From an uncultured Acetobacteraceae bacterium (GTDB taxonomy: Bacteria > Pseudomonadota > Alphaproteobacteria > Acetobacterales > Acetobacteraceae), in NCBI GenBank assembly GCA_937873205.1, contig CALMVO010000041.1:1-48461 (forward strand): a stretch of 48,461 bases of DNA. Reading direction: 5' to 3'. Under the pieces are notes generated by a model. That model ran no database searches. It saw only the letters and a list, made by a program, of their open reading frames with translations, and was not told the origin of the DNA. Numbering within the stretch: the first letter of the stretch is position 1; every line of letters begins with the position of its first letter. This document shows, piece by piece, positions 18,548 to 28,392 of the stretch. A program made the position numbers and the translations under genes.

Positions 18548-19564
18548 GTGATACCGCGGCATCGCCTCCGGCTCGCCGCCGTCCTGCTGCTGTCGGCACC
18601 CGCCGCCGCAGCGACGTCGGGACCGACCGCCGAGGCTCCCGTGCAGATGTCCGGCGACTGGCTCGCCGCCTGCGACAACCTGCTCGACTGCACCGCCTAC
18701 GGCTTCGGCGCCGACGACGCCCCTGCCGTGCTGCTGATCGTCCGCGGTCACGACCGCCCGACCACCGCCACCCTGATCCTGCGGGCGGACGGCCCGCGGC
18801 CGCTCGCCGCCGTCCGTCTTGCGGCGCCGCGGCATGGCCCGGCGATCACCGTGCGCCTGCAGCCCGGCGCGGCCGGCACCCTGCGTGGCACCCTGTCCGC
18901 CGGCGCGGTCGGGCTGCTGCTGCCGGTGCTGCGCGACGGCGGCCGGCTGCCTCTGCTGCCGGTGGTCCGTCCGGGCATCCGCGCCGCACCGCTGGGCGTG
19001 CTTCGCCTGGCCGGCGCCGCGCCGGCGCTGGACTGGATCGAGGCGCGCCAGCGGCGCACGCCCGAATCCCCGGCACCGGTGCCGTCTGCGGCGCCGCTCG
19101 ATCCCGCTCCATCACCGGACCCGCGCCATCCGCCACCCGCGGTCGCCGCCCTCGCCGCGGTCCGCGACTGCCGTCGTCAGGATGCCGAGGCCGCGATCGA
19201 CGAGACCGCCGCCACCCGGCTCTCCGCCACCACCAGCGTATGGCTGATTCCCTGCGGCAGCGGCAATTTCGATCGCGCCATGCTGATCGTGCTGGCCGGG
19301 CCGGACCAGGCCGCCGTGGCGCGCCTTGGCGTCCCGCTCGGCTTTCCGGCCCGCCCGCCCGGCCTGCTGGTCAACGTCGAGGCCAGTCCGGACGGGCGCG
19401 AGCTCGGCGCCGACGAGCCCAGCCGCGGCCTCGGCGATTGCGGCGACACGCGCACCTACCGCTGGGACGGCGCCCGCTATCGGCTGACGTCGGCGCGGCT
19501 GATGCCGGCCTGCCACGGCCTGGCCCCGGAGGATTGGCCGGTGGTCTACAGCACCGCCCGATGA
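18548..19564 (+). CDS. DUF1176 domain-containing secreted protein
   Basis: 338 residues from a GTG at 18548, which puts the signal peptide ([19 protein letters not shown]) at the N-terminus. The mature part starts [20 protein letters not shown], the hallmark of DUF1176, with paired cysteines, and contains two further Cys-bearing segments ([24 protein letters not shown]). The family is periplasmic with unknown function. Its stop overlaps the ATG of the YnfA gene (ATGA). No strong ribosome site is seen, so the exact start is uncertain. Confidence 0.78.
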   Translation: MIPRHRLRLAAVLLLSAPAAAATSGPTAEAPVQMSGDWLAACDNLLDCTAYGFGADDAPAVLLIVRGHDRPTTATLILRADGPRPLAAVRLAAPRHGPAITVRLQPGAAGTLRGTLSAGAVGLLLPVLRDGGRLPLLPVVRPGIRAAPLGVLRLAGAAPALDWIEARQRRTPESPAPVPSAAPLDPAPSPDPRHPPPAVAALAAVRDCRRQDAEAAIDETAATRLSATTSVWLIPCGSGNFDRAMLIVLAGPDQAAVARLGVPLGFPARPPGLLVNVEASPDGRELGADEPSRGLGDCGDTRTYRWDGARYRLTSARLMPACHGLAPEDWPVVYSTAR

Positions 19565-19896
19565 GCCCCGGCCTCGCCGATGCGCTACTCTACGCCGCCG
19601 CTGCCCTGGCGGAGATCGCCGGCTGCTACGCCGTCTGGGCCTGGAGCCGGCTTGGCCGCTCGGCGCTCTGGCTGCTGCCGGCGCTCGGCTGCCTCGCCCT
19701 ATTCGCCTGGCTGCTGACCCGCATCGACAGCACGACCGCCGGCCGCGCCTTCGCTGCATATGGCGGCGTCTACATCGCCGCCTCGCTGCTTTGGATGGCG
19801 GTGGTGGAGCGGGTGACGCCGGATCGCTGGGACCTGCTGGGCGCGCTGCTCTGTCTCGCCGGCAGCACGGTCATCCTGGGAACGCACCGACCCTGA
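19561..19896 (+). CDS. YnfA/UPF0060 family small membrane protein
   Basis: 111 residues with four membrane helices, beginning [20 protein letters not shown] and containing the family motif [20 protein letters not shown] and ending [15 protein letters not shown]. The family belongs to the small multidrug-resistance-like fold; its transport substrate is not known. It is translationally coupled to the DUF1176 gene upstream by a 4-nt overlap. Confidence 0.92.
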   Translation: MSPGLADALLYAAAALAEIAGCYAVWAWSRLGRSALWLLPALGCLALFAWLLTRIDSTTAGRAFAAYGGVYIAASLLWMAVVERVTPDRWDLLGALLCLAGSTVILGTHRP

Positions 19897-19975
19897 GCGT
19901 TCGGGCTTGCGGGACCCGGCGGCCGCGTGATCCATGCCGCGAGACGATGAAAGCCGAGGCAGGGAGGCGTTCGAT

Positions 19976-20905
19976 ATGGGCCGGACCATCCTGGTCGCCT
20001 GGGCCAGCCTGCTGGTCAGCCTGGTGGTGCTGGCGACCAAGACGGAGGCCTACCGCCTCACCGGCAGCGTGGCGCTCTACTCCGACGCGCTCGAGACCAT
20101 CATCAACGTCGCCACCGCGCTGGCCGCTCTGTTCGCCCTCTGGTACAGCGCCCGCCCCGCCGACACCAACCACCCGTACGGTCACGACAAGGCGGAGTAC
20201 CTGAGCGCCATCGTCGAGGGCGCGCTGGTGTTGGCCACCGCCTTCGTGATCCTGAACGCCGCATTCGCCGCCTGGAACCACCCGGTACCGGTGCACACGC
20301 CGCTGCGCGGCATCGCGCTGAACGCCGCCGCCGGGCTGGTCAACCTGGTCTGGGCGCTGGTGCTGCTGCGGGAGGGCCGCCGGCTGCACTCGCCGGCACT
20401 CGCCGCCGGCGGCCGCCACGTCATGACCGACGTCTGGACCACCGTCGCGGTGCTGGCCGGCTTCGCGCTGGTGCCGCTCACCGGCTGGTTGCGCTTCGAC
20501 GCCGTGGTCGCCGCCGTGGTGGCGCTAAACATCCTCCGCACTGGCTGGGCCGTGCTGCGCAACTCGGTCGGCGGGCTGATGGACGAGGTGCAGGACCCGG
20601 ACACGGTCACCACCATCCGCGGCGCCATCGGCCGCTCCGGCGGCGGCGCCATCGAGGCGCACGACGTCCGCCTGCGCGTCGCCGGGCGCATGACCTTCGT
20701 CGACTTCCACCTGGTGGTGCCGAGCGACATGACCGTCGACGCCGCGCACGTGATCTGCGACCGCATCGAGCGCGCGATCCGCGACGAGGTGAGCCGCGAC
20801 GAGGTCGGCCGTGCCACGATCACCATCCACGTCGAGCCCGGCTACAAGACCAAGCCCACGCATGACCGCGCCGACGCGCTGCTGCTGGCCCGCACCCGGC
20901 CTTGA
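19976..20905 (+). CDS. Cation diffusion facilitator (CDF) family metal transporter
   Basis: 309 residues from the ATG at 19976, placed 8 nt after GGGAGG; an earlier in-frame ATG at 19934 lacks a ribosome site. Six membrane helices are expected. Metal-site segments are visible: VALYSDALETIIN in helix 2, the loop HPYGHDKAEYLSA, and HVMTDVWTT in helix 5, followed by a cytoplasmic domain with VDFHLVVPSDMTVDAAHVIC and the C-terminal ITIHVEPG. CDF proteins export Zn, Fe, Co or Mn by proton exchange at the inner membrane; which metal is not decided here. Confidence 0.9.
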   Translation: MGRTILVAWASLLVSLVVLATKTEAYRLTGSVALYSDALETIINVATALAALFALWYSARPADTNHPYGHDKAEYLSAIVEGALVLATAFVILNAAFAAWNHPVPVHTPLRGIALNAAAGLVNLVWALVLLREGRRLHSPALAAGGRHVMTDVWTTVAVLAGFALVPLTGWLRFDAVVAAVVALNILRTGWAVLRNSVGGLMDEVQDPDTVTTIRGAIGRSGGGAIEAHDVRLRVAGRMTFVDFHLVVPSDMTVDAAHVICDRIERAIRDEVSRDEVGRATITIHVEPGYKTKPTHDRADALLLARTRP

Positions 20906-20986
20906 GACCGGCACTCGCCCGATCTTGAGTGGCGCCCCTGCCGGCCGGCGATAGGGTGCGCGGATGGGACAGGTCACGAAGCTGGG

Positions 20987-22132
20987 ATGATCGTGCACCT
21001 CCTCCACACCGCCCTGCAGGCGCTGCTGCTCTCGGCCGGCATGATCTGGAGCGTCGCCTGGAGCCTAGTGCTGGGCTTCGCGATCTCCGGCCTGGTGCAG
21101 TCGCTGGTGTCGCAGTCCCGCATGCAGTCGGCCCTCGGCCGCGACGGGTTCCGCGAGGCGGCGCTGGCCGTCCTGTTCGGCGCCGCCAGCTCGTCCTGTT
21201 CCTACGCGTCGGCCGCGGTCTCGCGCACGCTGTTCAAGCGCGGCGCCGCCCTGGTGCCGTCGCTGGCCTTCCTGCTGTCCTCGACCAACCTCGTGATCGA
21301 GCTCGGCCTCATCCTCTATCTGCTGCTCGGCTGGCAGTTCGCCGTCGCCGAGTGGGTCGGTGGCGTGGTGATGGTGGTCCTGATGGGCCTGCTGGTCCGG
21401 CTGACCTATCCGGCCGCCCTGGTGGAGGCGGCGCGGCAGCACGAGGAGCCCGGCGGCGGCCACCAGCATGAGTCCGGCCCGGTGGCGGGCGAGACGCTGC
21501 TCGCCCAGCTCCGCAACCCCGAGCTGCCGGTCCGGGTCGCGCGCACCTTCGTCATGGACGTCTCGATGCTCTGGAAGGACCTCGCGATCGGCTTCCTGAT
21601 CGCGGGAATCCTAGGCGCCTTCGTGCCGAGCGACTGGTGGTCGGCGCTGTTCCTGCACGGGGCCTCGCCCTGGCTGCAGGCGCCGGCGAACGCGCTGCTG
21701 GGGCCGCTGGTCGCCGTGATCAGCTTCGTCTGCTCGATCGGCAACGTGCCGCTGGCGGCGATCCTGTGGGGCAGCGGCATCAGCTTCGGCGGCGTGCTGG
21801 CCTTCCTGTATGCCGACCTGATCGTGCTGCCGCTGCTCGACGTCTATCGCCGCTACTACGGCTGGCGGATGGCTGCCTACATCGCCGTGCTGTTCTACGC
21901 GACGATGGTGCTGGCCGGCCTGCTGATGGACCTCGCCTTTTCCGCCGCCGGCCTGGTGCCGGCGCACGATACCGGCCTCCGCGCCCAGGTTACGCATTTC
22001 GGCCTGGATTACACCTTCTGGCTCAACCTGGTCTTCGGCGTCGTGGCGCTCGGCCTGTACCACGTGAACCGTACCCGCCCCATGGAGACGCACGGTCATG
22101 GCGACGACGCGTGCCGGCACCATGACGGCTGA
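20987..22132 (+). CDS. Permease of the ArsP / YraQ (UPF0718) family
   Basis: 381 residues, about eight membrane helices. Diagnostic segments are FGAASSSCSYASAAVSRTLF and LSSTNLVIELG in the first half and the related VCSIGNVPLAAILWGSGISF with AFLYADLIVLPLL in the second half, showing the internal repeat of this family. Some members export organoarsenicals; most have no known substrate. A His-rich loop (GGGHQHES) and tail (HGHGDDACRHHDG) may bind metal. It follows the CDF gene by 81 bp in the same direction. Confidence 0.85.
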   Translation: MIVHLLHTALQALLLSAGMIWSVAWSLVLGFAISGLVQSLVSQSRMQSALGRDGFREAALAVLFGAASSSCSYASAAVSRTLFKRGAALVPSLAFLLSSTNLVIELGLILYLLLGWQFAVAEWVGGVVMVVLMGLLVRLTYPAALVEAARQHEEPGGGHQHESGPVAGETLLAQLRNPELPVRVARTFVMDVSMLWKDLAIGFLIAGILGAFVPSDWWSALFLHGASPWLQAPANALLGPLVAVISFVCSIGNVPLAAILWGSGISFGGVLAFLYADLIVLPLLDVYRRYYGWRMAAYIAVLFYATMVLAGLLMDLAFSAAGLVPAHDTGLRAQVTHFGLDYTFWLNLVFGVVALGLYHVNRTRPMETHGHGDDACRHHDG

Positions 22133-22294
22133 TCTCGTGACGGCTCCGGGCACGCCGCGGCATGGGGGCAGATGACCCGAGCGGAGGGCGGCACGACCGC
22201 GCCACCATCTGTCGCCGGCCGGCCCGCCGCCCTTTGACCGCCGCCCCGGCGATCCCAGATGACATGCCGTCCCTGCCACAGGATGCCGTCGCCC

Positions 22295-24199
22295 ATGCCT
22301 TCCGCCGCCCACGCCGCGCCCACCGCCACCCGCGCTGCCCTGGGGGCGCCGGTCCCCGAGTCGTCATCCATGGCGTCCGCCGCCGTCCTGGGGGGATCGT
22401 CGTCCGGCGCCTCCGCGCTGCCGAGCTGGGACCTGTCCGACCTCTATGCCGGCCAGGACTCCCCAGCACTGGCGCGCGACCTGGACGAGGCGGAGGCCGC
22501 CGCACGGGCCTTCGCCGGACGGTATGCCGGGCGCTTGGCCACCCTCGACAGTGCCGGGCTCGCCGCCGCCATCGCCGAGTACGAGCGCATCGACGCGGTG
22601 CTGGGCCGCGCAGCGTCCTATGCGGGGCTGCTGTTCGCCGGCGACTCGGAGGACGCCGCGATCGGCCGCTTCTATCAGGGCGTGAACGAGCGCCTGACGC
22701 AGGTCTCGACGCCGCTGATCTTCTTCACGCTGGAGCTGAACCAGCTGGATGACGACGCGCTGGCCGGCCTGCAGCGTGACCCGGCGCTGGCCCGCTGGCA
22801 GCCCTTCCTGCGCGACCTGCGCGTGTTCCGCCCGCACCAGCTCTCGGAGGAGGTGGAGCGCGTGCTGCACGAGAAGTCGGTCACCGGCGCCTCGGCCTGG
22901 AGCCGGCTGTTCGACGAGACCATGGCGCAGCTCCGCGTCGAGCTGGACGGCGCCCAGCTCACCGTCGGCGACGCGCTGAACAGGCTGTCCGACCGCGACC
23001 GCGCGGTGCGCGAGGGCGCCGCCCGCGCCATCGGCGAGGTCTTCGCCCGCAACGTCCGGCTGTTCTCGCTGATCACCAACACGCTGGCCAAGGACAAGGA
23101 GATCGGCGACGGGCTGCGCCAGTACCCGCGTCCCGGCAGCGCCCGCAACCGCGGCAACATGGTCGAGGACGAGGTGGTCGACGCGCTGGTGACCGCCGTC
23201 ACCTCCGATTACGAGCGCCTGTCGCACCGCTACTACGTCATGAAGGCGCGCTGGCTCGGCCTGGAGAAGCTCGAGCACTGGGACCGCAACGCGCCGCTGC
23301 CGGCCGACGAGGACCGCCGCATCGGCTGGGACGACGCGCGCGCCCACGTGCTCGGCGCCTACGCCGGGTTCGCGCCGGAGCTCGGGGACATCGCCCGGCA
23401 CTTCTTCGACCGGCCCTGGATCGACGCCGCGCCGCGCCCCGGCAAGTCCCCCGGCGCCTTCGCGCATCCGACCGTGCCGGCCGCCCATCCCTACATCCTG
23501 ATGAACTACCACGGCCGCGCCCGCGACGTGATGACGCTGGCGCACGAGCTCGGCCATGGCATCCATCAGGTGCTGGCCGCCGACCAGGGCTACCTGATGA
23601 GTTCGACGCCGCTGACGCTCGCCGAGACCGCCAGCGTGTTCGGCGAGATGCTGACCTTCCGCGCCCTGCTCGACGCCGAGATCGACCCGGCGCGGCGGCG
23701 GCGCATGCTGGCCGGCAAGGTCGAGGACATGATCAACACGGTGGTGCGCCAGATCGCGTTCTACCGCTTCGAGACCAGGCTGCACGACGAGCGCCGCGGC
23801 GGCGAGCTGCTGCCCGAGCGCATCGGCGCGATCTGGCGCGAGGTGCAGACCGAGAGCCTTGGCCCGGCCTTCAATCTCTCGCCCGACTACGACGTGTTCT
23901 GGGCCTACGTGCCGCACTTCGTGCACTCGCCGTTCTACGTCTATGCCTATGCCTTCGGCGACTGCCTGGTGAACGCGCTCTACGGCGTGTTCGAGTCCGG
24001 CCACCCCGGGTTCCAGGCCAAGTACGTCGAGATGCTGCGCGCCGGCGGCACCAAGCGGCATCGGGAGCTGCTGGCGCCGTTCGGGCTCGACGCCTCCGAC
24101 CCGTCGTTCTGGCGCCGCGGCCTCGACGTGCTGTCGGGCTTCATCGACGAGCTGGAAGCCGCGGAACCGGTCTCCGAGCCCGCGATGGCCGGGGGCTGA
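22295..24199 (+). CDS. pepF: M3 family oligoendopeptidase (PepF-like)
   Basis: About 634 residues. The zinc site is HELGHGIHQ (near residue 420), preceded by the M3B fold features PYILMNYHGRARDVMTLAHE and followed by ETASVFGEMLTF, which supplies the third ligand Glu. The N-terminal region LPSWDLSDLYAG is the usual start of M3B proteins. It hydrolyses short peptides in the cytoplasm. Several in-frame starts exist (22259, 22283, 22295, 22370); 22295 is chosen with AGGA about 10 nt upstream but the true start is uncertain. The next gene follows after 5 bp. Confidence 0.92.
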   Translation: MPSAAHAAPTATRAALGAPVPESSSMASAAVLGGSSSGASALPSWDLSDLYAGQDSPALARDLDEAEAAARAFAGRYAGRLATLDSAGLAAAIAEYERIDAVLGRAASYAGLLFAGDSEDAAIGRFYQGVNERLTQVSTPLIFFTLELNQLDDDALAGLQRDPALARWQPFLRDLRVFRPHQLSEEVERVLHEKSVTGASAWSRLFDETMAQLRVELDGAQLTVGDALNRLSDRDRAVREGAARAIGEVFARNVRLFSLITNTLAKDKEIGDGLRQYPRPGSARNRGNMVEDEVVDALVTAVTSDYERLSHRYYVMKARWLGLEKLEHWDRNAPLPADEDRRIGWDDARAHVLGAYAGFAPELGDIARHFFDRPWIDAAPRPGKSPGAFAHPTVPAAHPYILMNYHGRARDVMTLAHELGHGIHQVLAADQGYLMSSTPLTLAETASVFGEMLTFRALLDAEIDPARRRRMLAGKVEDMINTVVRQIAFYRFETRLHDERRGGELLPERIGAIWREVQTESLGPAFNLSPDYDVFWAYVPHFVHSPFYVYAYAFGDCLVNALYGVFESGHPGFQAKYVEMLRAGGTKRHRELLAPFGLDASDPSFWRRGLDVLSGFIDELEAAEPVSEPAMAGG

Positions 24200-24204
24200 G
24201 CCGG

Positions 24205-25578
24205 ATGGCTCGGGAGCGCGACCTCGACCGCGGCAGCAGCGTGCTTGGCGAGCTGAAGCGCTTCGCCCGGACGTCCGGCGCCGTTGGCGGCATCGCCGCC
24301 CGCCTCGCCGGCGCCCGCGTCGGCTTGCGCACCGACAAGACCGCGCATGCCGAGGATCTGCGCGCCATCCTGGGCGGGCTGAAGGGCCCGCTGATGAAGG
24401 TGGCGCAGCTGCTGTCGACGATCCCGAACGCGCTGCCCGACGAGTACGCCGCCGAGCTCGCCCACTTGCAGGCCAACGCGCCGCCGATGGGCTGGTCGTT
24501 CGTGCGCCGCCGCATGTCCACCGAGCTGGGGCCGGGCTGGGAGGGCCGTTACGCCACCTTCGACCGCGACGCCGCCGCCGCCGCCAGCCTGGGCCAGGTG
24601 CATCGCGCCACCCTGCCGGACGGCCGTGCCGTCGCCGCCAAGCTGCAATATCCGGACATGGTCTCGACGGTCGAGGCCGACCTGCGCCAGCTGCGGATCG
24701 CGGTCTCGCTCTATCACCGCATCGACAACGCGATCCAGCAGGACGAGGTCTACAAGGAGCTGGCCGACCGGCTGCGCGAGGAGCTGGACTATGCCCGCGA
24801 GGCGGCGCACCTGCGGCTCTACCGGCTGATGCTGGGGGGCCACCCCGAGATCAGCGTGCCGGAGCCGATCGAGGGGCTGTGCAGCGCCCGCCTGCTGACC
24901 ATGACCTGGCTCGACGGCGTGTCGCTGCAGACCTACCTCGACACCAACCCGAGCCAGGAGAGCCGCAACCAGACCGCGCGCGCGATCTTCACCGCCTGGT
25001 ATCTGCCGTTCTACCAGTATGGCGTTATCCACGGCGATCCGCATCTCGGCAACTTCCAGGTGCGGCCGGACAACAACCTGAACCTGCTGGATTTCGGCGC
25101 CATCCGAATCTTCCGGCCGCGTTTCGTGCAGGGCGTGGTCGATCTGCAGCACGCGGTTGAGCGGGATGACATGGCAGCGGCCTACCACGCCTATGAGGGC
25201 TGGGGCTTCACCAACCTCAGCCACGAGACCATGGACGTGCTGACCGAGTGGGCGCGTTTCCTGTACGAGCCGCTGCTGCAGGACCGGGCGCGGCCGATCC
25301 AGGAGAGCGACGACCCGCTGTTTGGCCGGGCCATCGCCGAACGCGTGCATGCCGGTCTGAAGCGCACCGGGGGCGTGAAGCCGCCGCGCGAGTTCGTGCT
25401 GATCGACCGCTCCGCGGTGGGGCTGGGCAGCGTGTTCCTGCGCCTGCGGGCCAACCTCAACTGGCACCGCCTCTATCACGAGACGGTCGCCGGCTTCGAC
25501 AGCGCCGCGCTGGCCGAACGCCAGGCCGCCGCCCTGGCCGAGGCCCGCGTCCCTCCACCCCTCCAGGAAAAGGGGTGA
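24205..25578 (+). CDS. ABC1/UbiB family atypical kinase
   Basis: 457 residues with the ABC1 kinase-like layout: an N-terminal extension, LKGPLMKVAQLLS where the family KxGQ motif lies, an Ala-rich nucleotide loop (AAAASLGQVHRA), the lysine in AVAAKLQYP, EELDYAREA, then HGDPHLGNFQ and LLDFGAI as catalytic and metal-binding loops. Members act with UbiB-type quinone synthesis or lipid handling at membranes. The KxGQ glycine is replaced by Ala (MKVAQ), which departs from the textbook motif. No C-terminal membrane helices are evident, so it is not a canonical UbiB. It follows the peptidase by 5 bp. Confidence 0.88.
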   Translation: MARERDLDRGSSVLGELKRFARTSGAVGGIAARLAGARVGLRTDKTAHAEDLRAILGGLKGPLMKVAQLLSTIPNALPDEYAAELAHLQANAPPMGWSFVRRRMSTELGPGWEGRYATFDRDAAAAASLGQVHRATLPDGRAVAAKLQYPDMVSTVEADLRQLRIAVSLYHRIDNAIQQDEVYKELADRLREELDYAREAAHLRLYRLMLGGHPEISVPEPIEGLCSARLLTMTWLDGVSLQTYLDTNPSQESRNQTARAIFTAWYLPFYQYGVIHGDPHLGNFQVRPDNNLNLLDFGAIRIFRPRFVQGVVDLQHAVERDDMAAAYHAYEGWGFTNLSHETMDVLTEWARFLYEPLLQDRARPIQESDDPLFGRAIAERVHAGLKRTGGVKPPREFVLIDRSAVGLGSVFLRLRANLNWHRLYHETVAGFDSAALAERQAAALAEARVPPPLQEKG

Positions 25579-25599
25579 AGGGTACGACTGTCCCCTTCC
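25566..25599 (+). terminator. Possible hairpin at the end of the ABC1 gene
   Basis: ggaaaagggg pairs with ccccttcc (two unpaired A) across a loop of about 16 nt, starting within the last codons of the ABC1 gene. There is no T-run, so it may equally be without function. Confidence 0.3.
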
Positions 25600-25668
25600 G
25601 GGTCCGGGGCGTCGTGCGGAGCACGCTTCGCGTGACGCCCTGGCCTTCCCCTTGTTCAGGTAGGCCGC

Positions 25669-26913
25669 ATGCCCATCCTCCTGTTTGCCATCCTCGCCTG
25701 GATCCTCCTCTGGCACGGTATTGAGCTCTGGCTCGGCCGCCGCCAGGCCGCGTCGATCCGCTCCCATCGTGAGCGTGTCCCAGCCGCTTTCGCCGACAGT
25801 GTGACGCTGGACGACCATGCCCGCGCCGCTGCCTACGGCCTGGCCCGCCTTCGCTTCGGCAAGGTCTCCGGCCTGATCGATCTCGTCGTTCTGGTGGTGG
25901 GCCTGGTCTGGGGCCTCGACGTGGTCTCCCGGCTGTTCGGCGCCTGGATGTCGCCCGGGATCCTGCGCAGCCTGCTGATCTTGGCGGTGCTGTGGGTCGC
26001 CGCCACCCTGGCCGGGCTGCCGCTGCGGGCCTGGCGCGAGCTGGTGCTGGAGCAGCGGTTCGGCTTCAACCGCCGTGCGCCCAGCCTGTTCGTCCGCGAC
26101 ACGCTGATCGCGACGCTGCTCACCGCGGCGATCGGTGGCCCGATCGTGGTCGGCATCCTGTGGGCGATGCGGGCGCTGCCCGGTCCCTGGTGGCTGGGCG
26201 CCTGGGCAGTGCTGACGCTGGCGATGCTGGTCGCCCCCACGATCTACGTCCGGCTGGTGGCGCCGCTGTTCAACCGCTTCACGCCGCTCAGGGCGGAGAT
26301 GGCGGCACCGGTCGAGGCGCTGCTGGCGCGCACCGGGTTCCGCTCCGGCGGCCTGTTCGAGATGGACGCCTCGAAGCGCTCCAGCCGGGGCAACGCGTTC
26401 TTCATCGGCTTCGGCCCGACCAAGCGCATCGTGCTGTTCGACACGCTGCTCGACAACCACCCGCCGCCGGAGATCGAGGCGGTGGTCGCGCACGAGCTCG
26501 GGCACTTCAAGTATCGCCACACGCTCACCGGCATGCTGCGCGGCATCGTCGGGCTGTTCTTCATGCTGGCCGCGATCGGCTGGCTGGCGCGGCAGTCCTG
26601 GCTGCTGCCGGGCTTCGGCATCCGCCACCCCGACCCGGCGCTGGGCCTGCTGCTGGCCGGGCTGGTGGCCGGATCGCTGTCGCCGCTGCTGGAGCTGGCC
26701 GGCAACGCGATCTCGCGCCGACACGAGTTCCAGGCCGACGCATTCGCCCGCACCACGGTGGGCGTGGCGCCGATGGTCGCGGCGCTGACCCGGCTGGCCC
26801 GCGACAACGCCAGCACGCTGACCCCGGACCGGCTGTTCTCGCTGGTGCACGATACCCATCCGCCGGTGCCGGTGCGGGTCGCCCGGTTGCTGGCCGATGC
26901 CGGGCGAGCCTGA
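25669..26913 (+). CDS. M48 family metalloprotease (Ste24/CAAX protease 1 type)
   Basis: 414 residues. Hydrophobic segments cover the first half, with VLEQRFGFNRRAPSLFVRD typical of the Ste24 N-terminal domain. The zinc site is HELGH at about residue 275, with the third ligand Glu in RRHEFQADAFA. It is an integral-membrane protease whose bacterial targets are mostly unknown. The start ATGCCCATC lies behind CAGGTAGGCC. Confidence 0.92.
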   Translation: MPILLFAILAWILLWHGIELWLGRRQAASIRSHRERVPAAFADSVTLDDHARAAAYGLARLRFGKVSGLIDLVVLVVGLVWGLDVVSRLFGAWMSPGILRSLLILAVLWVAATLAGLPLRAWRELVLEQRFGFNRRAPSLFVRDTLIATLLTAAIGGPIVVGILWAMRALPGPWWLGAWAVLTLAMLVAPTIYVRLVAPLFNRFTPLRAEMAAPVEALLARTGFRSGGLFEMDASKRSSRGNAFFIGFGPTKRIVLFDTLLDNHPPPEIEAVVAHELGHFKYRHTLTGMLRGIVGLFFMLAAIGWLARQSWLLPGFGIRHPDPALGLLLAGLVAGSLSPLLELAGNAISRRHEFQADAFARTTVGVAPMVAALTRLARDNASTLTPDRLFSLVHDTHPPVPVRVARLLADAGRA

Positions 26914-26980
26914 CACCGACGCGAGGTCGCAATCGGCCGCCGCCCCGGGCATAAGTGCGACCTCACGAGAGGATCACTCG

Positions 26981-27991
26981 ATGGCGCCTGGCGACCGGCC
27001 GAATCCCGCCCTGCTGACCGCGCTGGCGCTGGCCGGGCTGCTGCTGCCGAGGCCTCGGCTACGTGAGGCCGCCGCGGGCGTTGGCGCGCAGCACCGCTCT
27101 GGAGCCCCGCCGCAGCCGGATCGGCGGGCGGCGGCCGAGCCCGGCCGTATGCGGGAGATCCCGGCCGCCGGCTGGTGGCCGCTGCTGAAGCGGGTCGGCG
27201 CCGGCTTCTCGGAGGACCGCATCATGGCCGAGGCGGCCAGCGTCACCTTCTACGGCCTGCTGGCGCTGTTCCCGGCCATTGCGAGCCTGATCTCGATCTA
27301 CGGTCTGATCACCGACCCGACCAGCCTCGCCGATCAGCTCAAGGGGCTCGCCGGCATCGTGCCAGGCGGCGGCCTCGACATCATCAAGAGCCAGGTCACG
27401 GCGCTCACGTCGAGCGGCCACAAGGCGCTGGGCTGGGGCGTCGCGATCGGCCTGGCCACCTCGCTGTGGAGCGCCAACGCCGGCATGAAGTCGCTCTTCG
27501 ACGCGCTGAACGTCGTCTATCACGAGCGCGAAGCGCGCGGCTTCGTGCGGCTGACGCTCACCAGCTTCACCTTCACGCTGGGCGCCGTCGTGTTCCTGAT
27601 CGTGGCTTTGCTGGCGGTGGTGGCGCTGCCGATCGCGCTCGATTTCGTGGGGCTGGGCAGCGTCACCACCCTGCTGGTCGCGGTCGGCCGCTGGCCGCTG
27701 ATGCTGGCCGTGCTGGCGGGGGCGCTGGGGCTGATCTACCGCTACGGGCCGAGTCGCCACCCCGCACGCTGGCGCTGGATCGGCTGGGGCGGCGCTGCAG
27801 CCGCGATTGGATGGGTGCTGGTCTCGGCCGGCTTCTCGTACTACGTCGCCCATTTCGGCAGCTACAACAAAACCTACGGCGCGCTCGGCGCGGTGATCGG
27901 CTTCATGACCTGGATCTGGATCTCCAGCATGGTGATCCTGCTCGGCGCCGAGCTGGATGCCGAGCTGGAGCGGCAGGCCGCCTCACGTTAA
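26981..27991 (+). CDS. YihY/BrkB family inner-membrane protein
   Basis: 336 residues from the ATG at 26981, which has AGAGGATC upstream. After an Arg/Pro-rich N-terminal stretch of about 60 residues comes the conserved block [20 protein letters not shown], then [45 protein letters not shown] and the ending [20 protein letters not shown], the hallmarks of this six-helix family. It was once mis-named ribonuclease BN; the function is not established. The first 25 residues ([15 protein letters not shown]) look like an extra hydrophobic segment not usual in the family. Confidence 0.9.
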   Translation: MAPGDRPNPALLTALALAGLLLPRPRLREAAAGVGAQHRSGAPPQPDRRAAAEPGRMREIPAAGWWPLLKRVGAGFSEDRIMAEAASVTFYGLLALFPAIASLISIYGLITDPTSLADQLKGLAGIVPGGGLDIIKSQVTALTSSGHKALGWGVAIGLATSLWSANAGMKSLFDALNVVYHEREARGFVRLTLTSFTFTLGAVVFLIVALLAVVALPIALDFVGLGSVTTLLVAVGRWPLMLAVLAGALGLIYRYGPSRHPARWRWIGWGGAAAAIGWVLVSAGFSYYVAHFGSYNKTYGALGAVIGFMTWIWISSMVILLGAELDAELERQAASR

Positions 27992-28004
27992 CCGGAGTGT
28001 TCCA

Positions 28005-28367
28005 ATGCAGACCGAAGACCAGACCATGCCCAACGGCATCCGCTACCGCGACGAGGTGGTCGGCACCGGCGCCGAGCCGGAGCAGGGCCAGCGCGTGACG
28101 GTCCATTACACAGGCTGGCTCGACCAGGACGGCGAACCCGGCGCCAAGTTCGACAGCTCGCGCGACCGTGGTCGTCCGTTCGTCTTCACGCTCGGCGTAC
28201 AGGAGGTGATCTCCGGCTGGGACCTTGGCGTCGCCACCATGAAGGTCGGCGGCCGCCGCATCCTGATGCTGCCGCCCGAGCACGGCTACGGCGCGCGGGG
28301 CGCCGGCGGCGCCATCCCGCCGAACGCCAGCCTGATCTTCGACGTCGAGCTGCTCGGGCTCGGCTGA
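28005..28367 (+). CDS. FKBP-type peptidyl-prolyl cis-trans isomerase
   Basis: 120 residues, a single FKBP domain without a signal peptide: [44 protein letters not shown] and [20 protein letters not shown] with LIFDVELL at the end, which carry the usual active-site aromatic residues. It speeds proline isomerisation in protein folding in the cytoplasm. The ATG at 28005 lies behind GGAG, 13 bp after the YihY gene. Confidence 0.95.
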   Translation: MQTEDQTMPNGIRYRDEVVGTGAEPEQGQRVTVHYTGWLDQDGEPGAKFDSSRDRGRPFVFTLGVQEVISGWDLGVATMKVGGRRILMLPPEHGYGARGAGGAIPPNASLIFDVELLGLG

Positions 28368-28392
28368 CGGTCCGGCGGGGCGGGATCGAACA

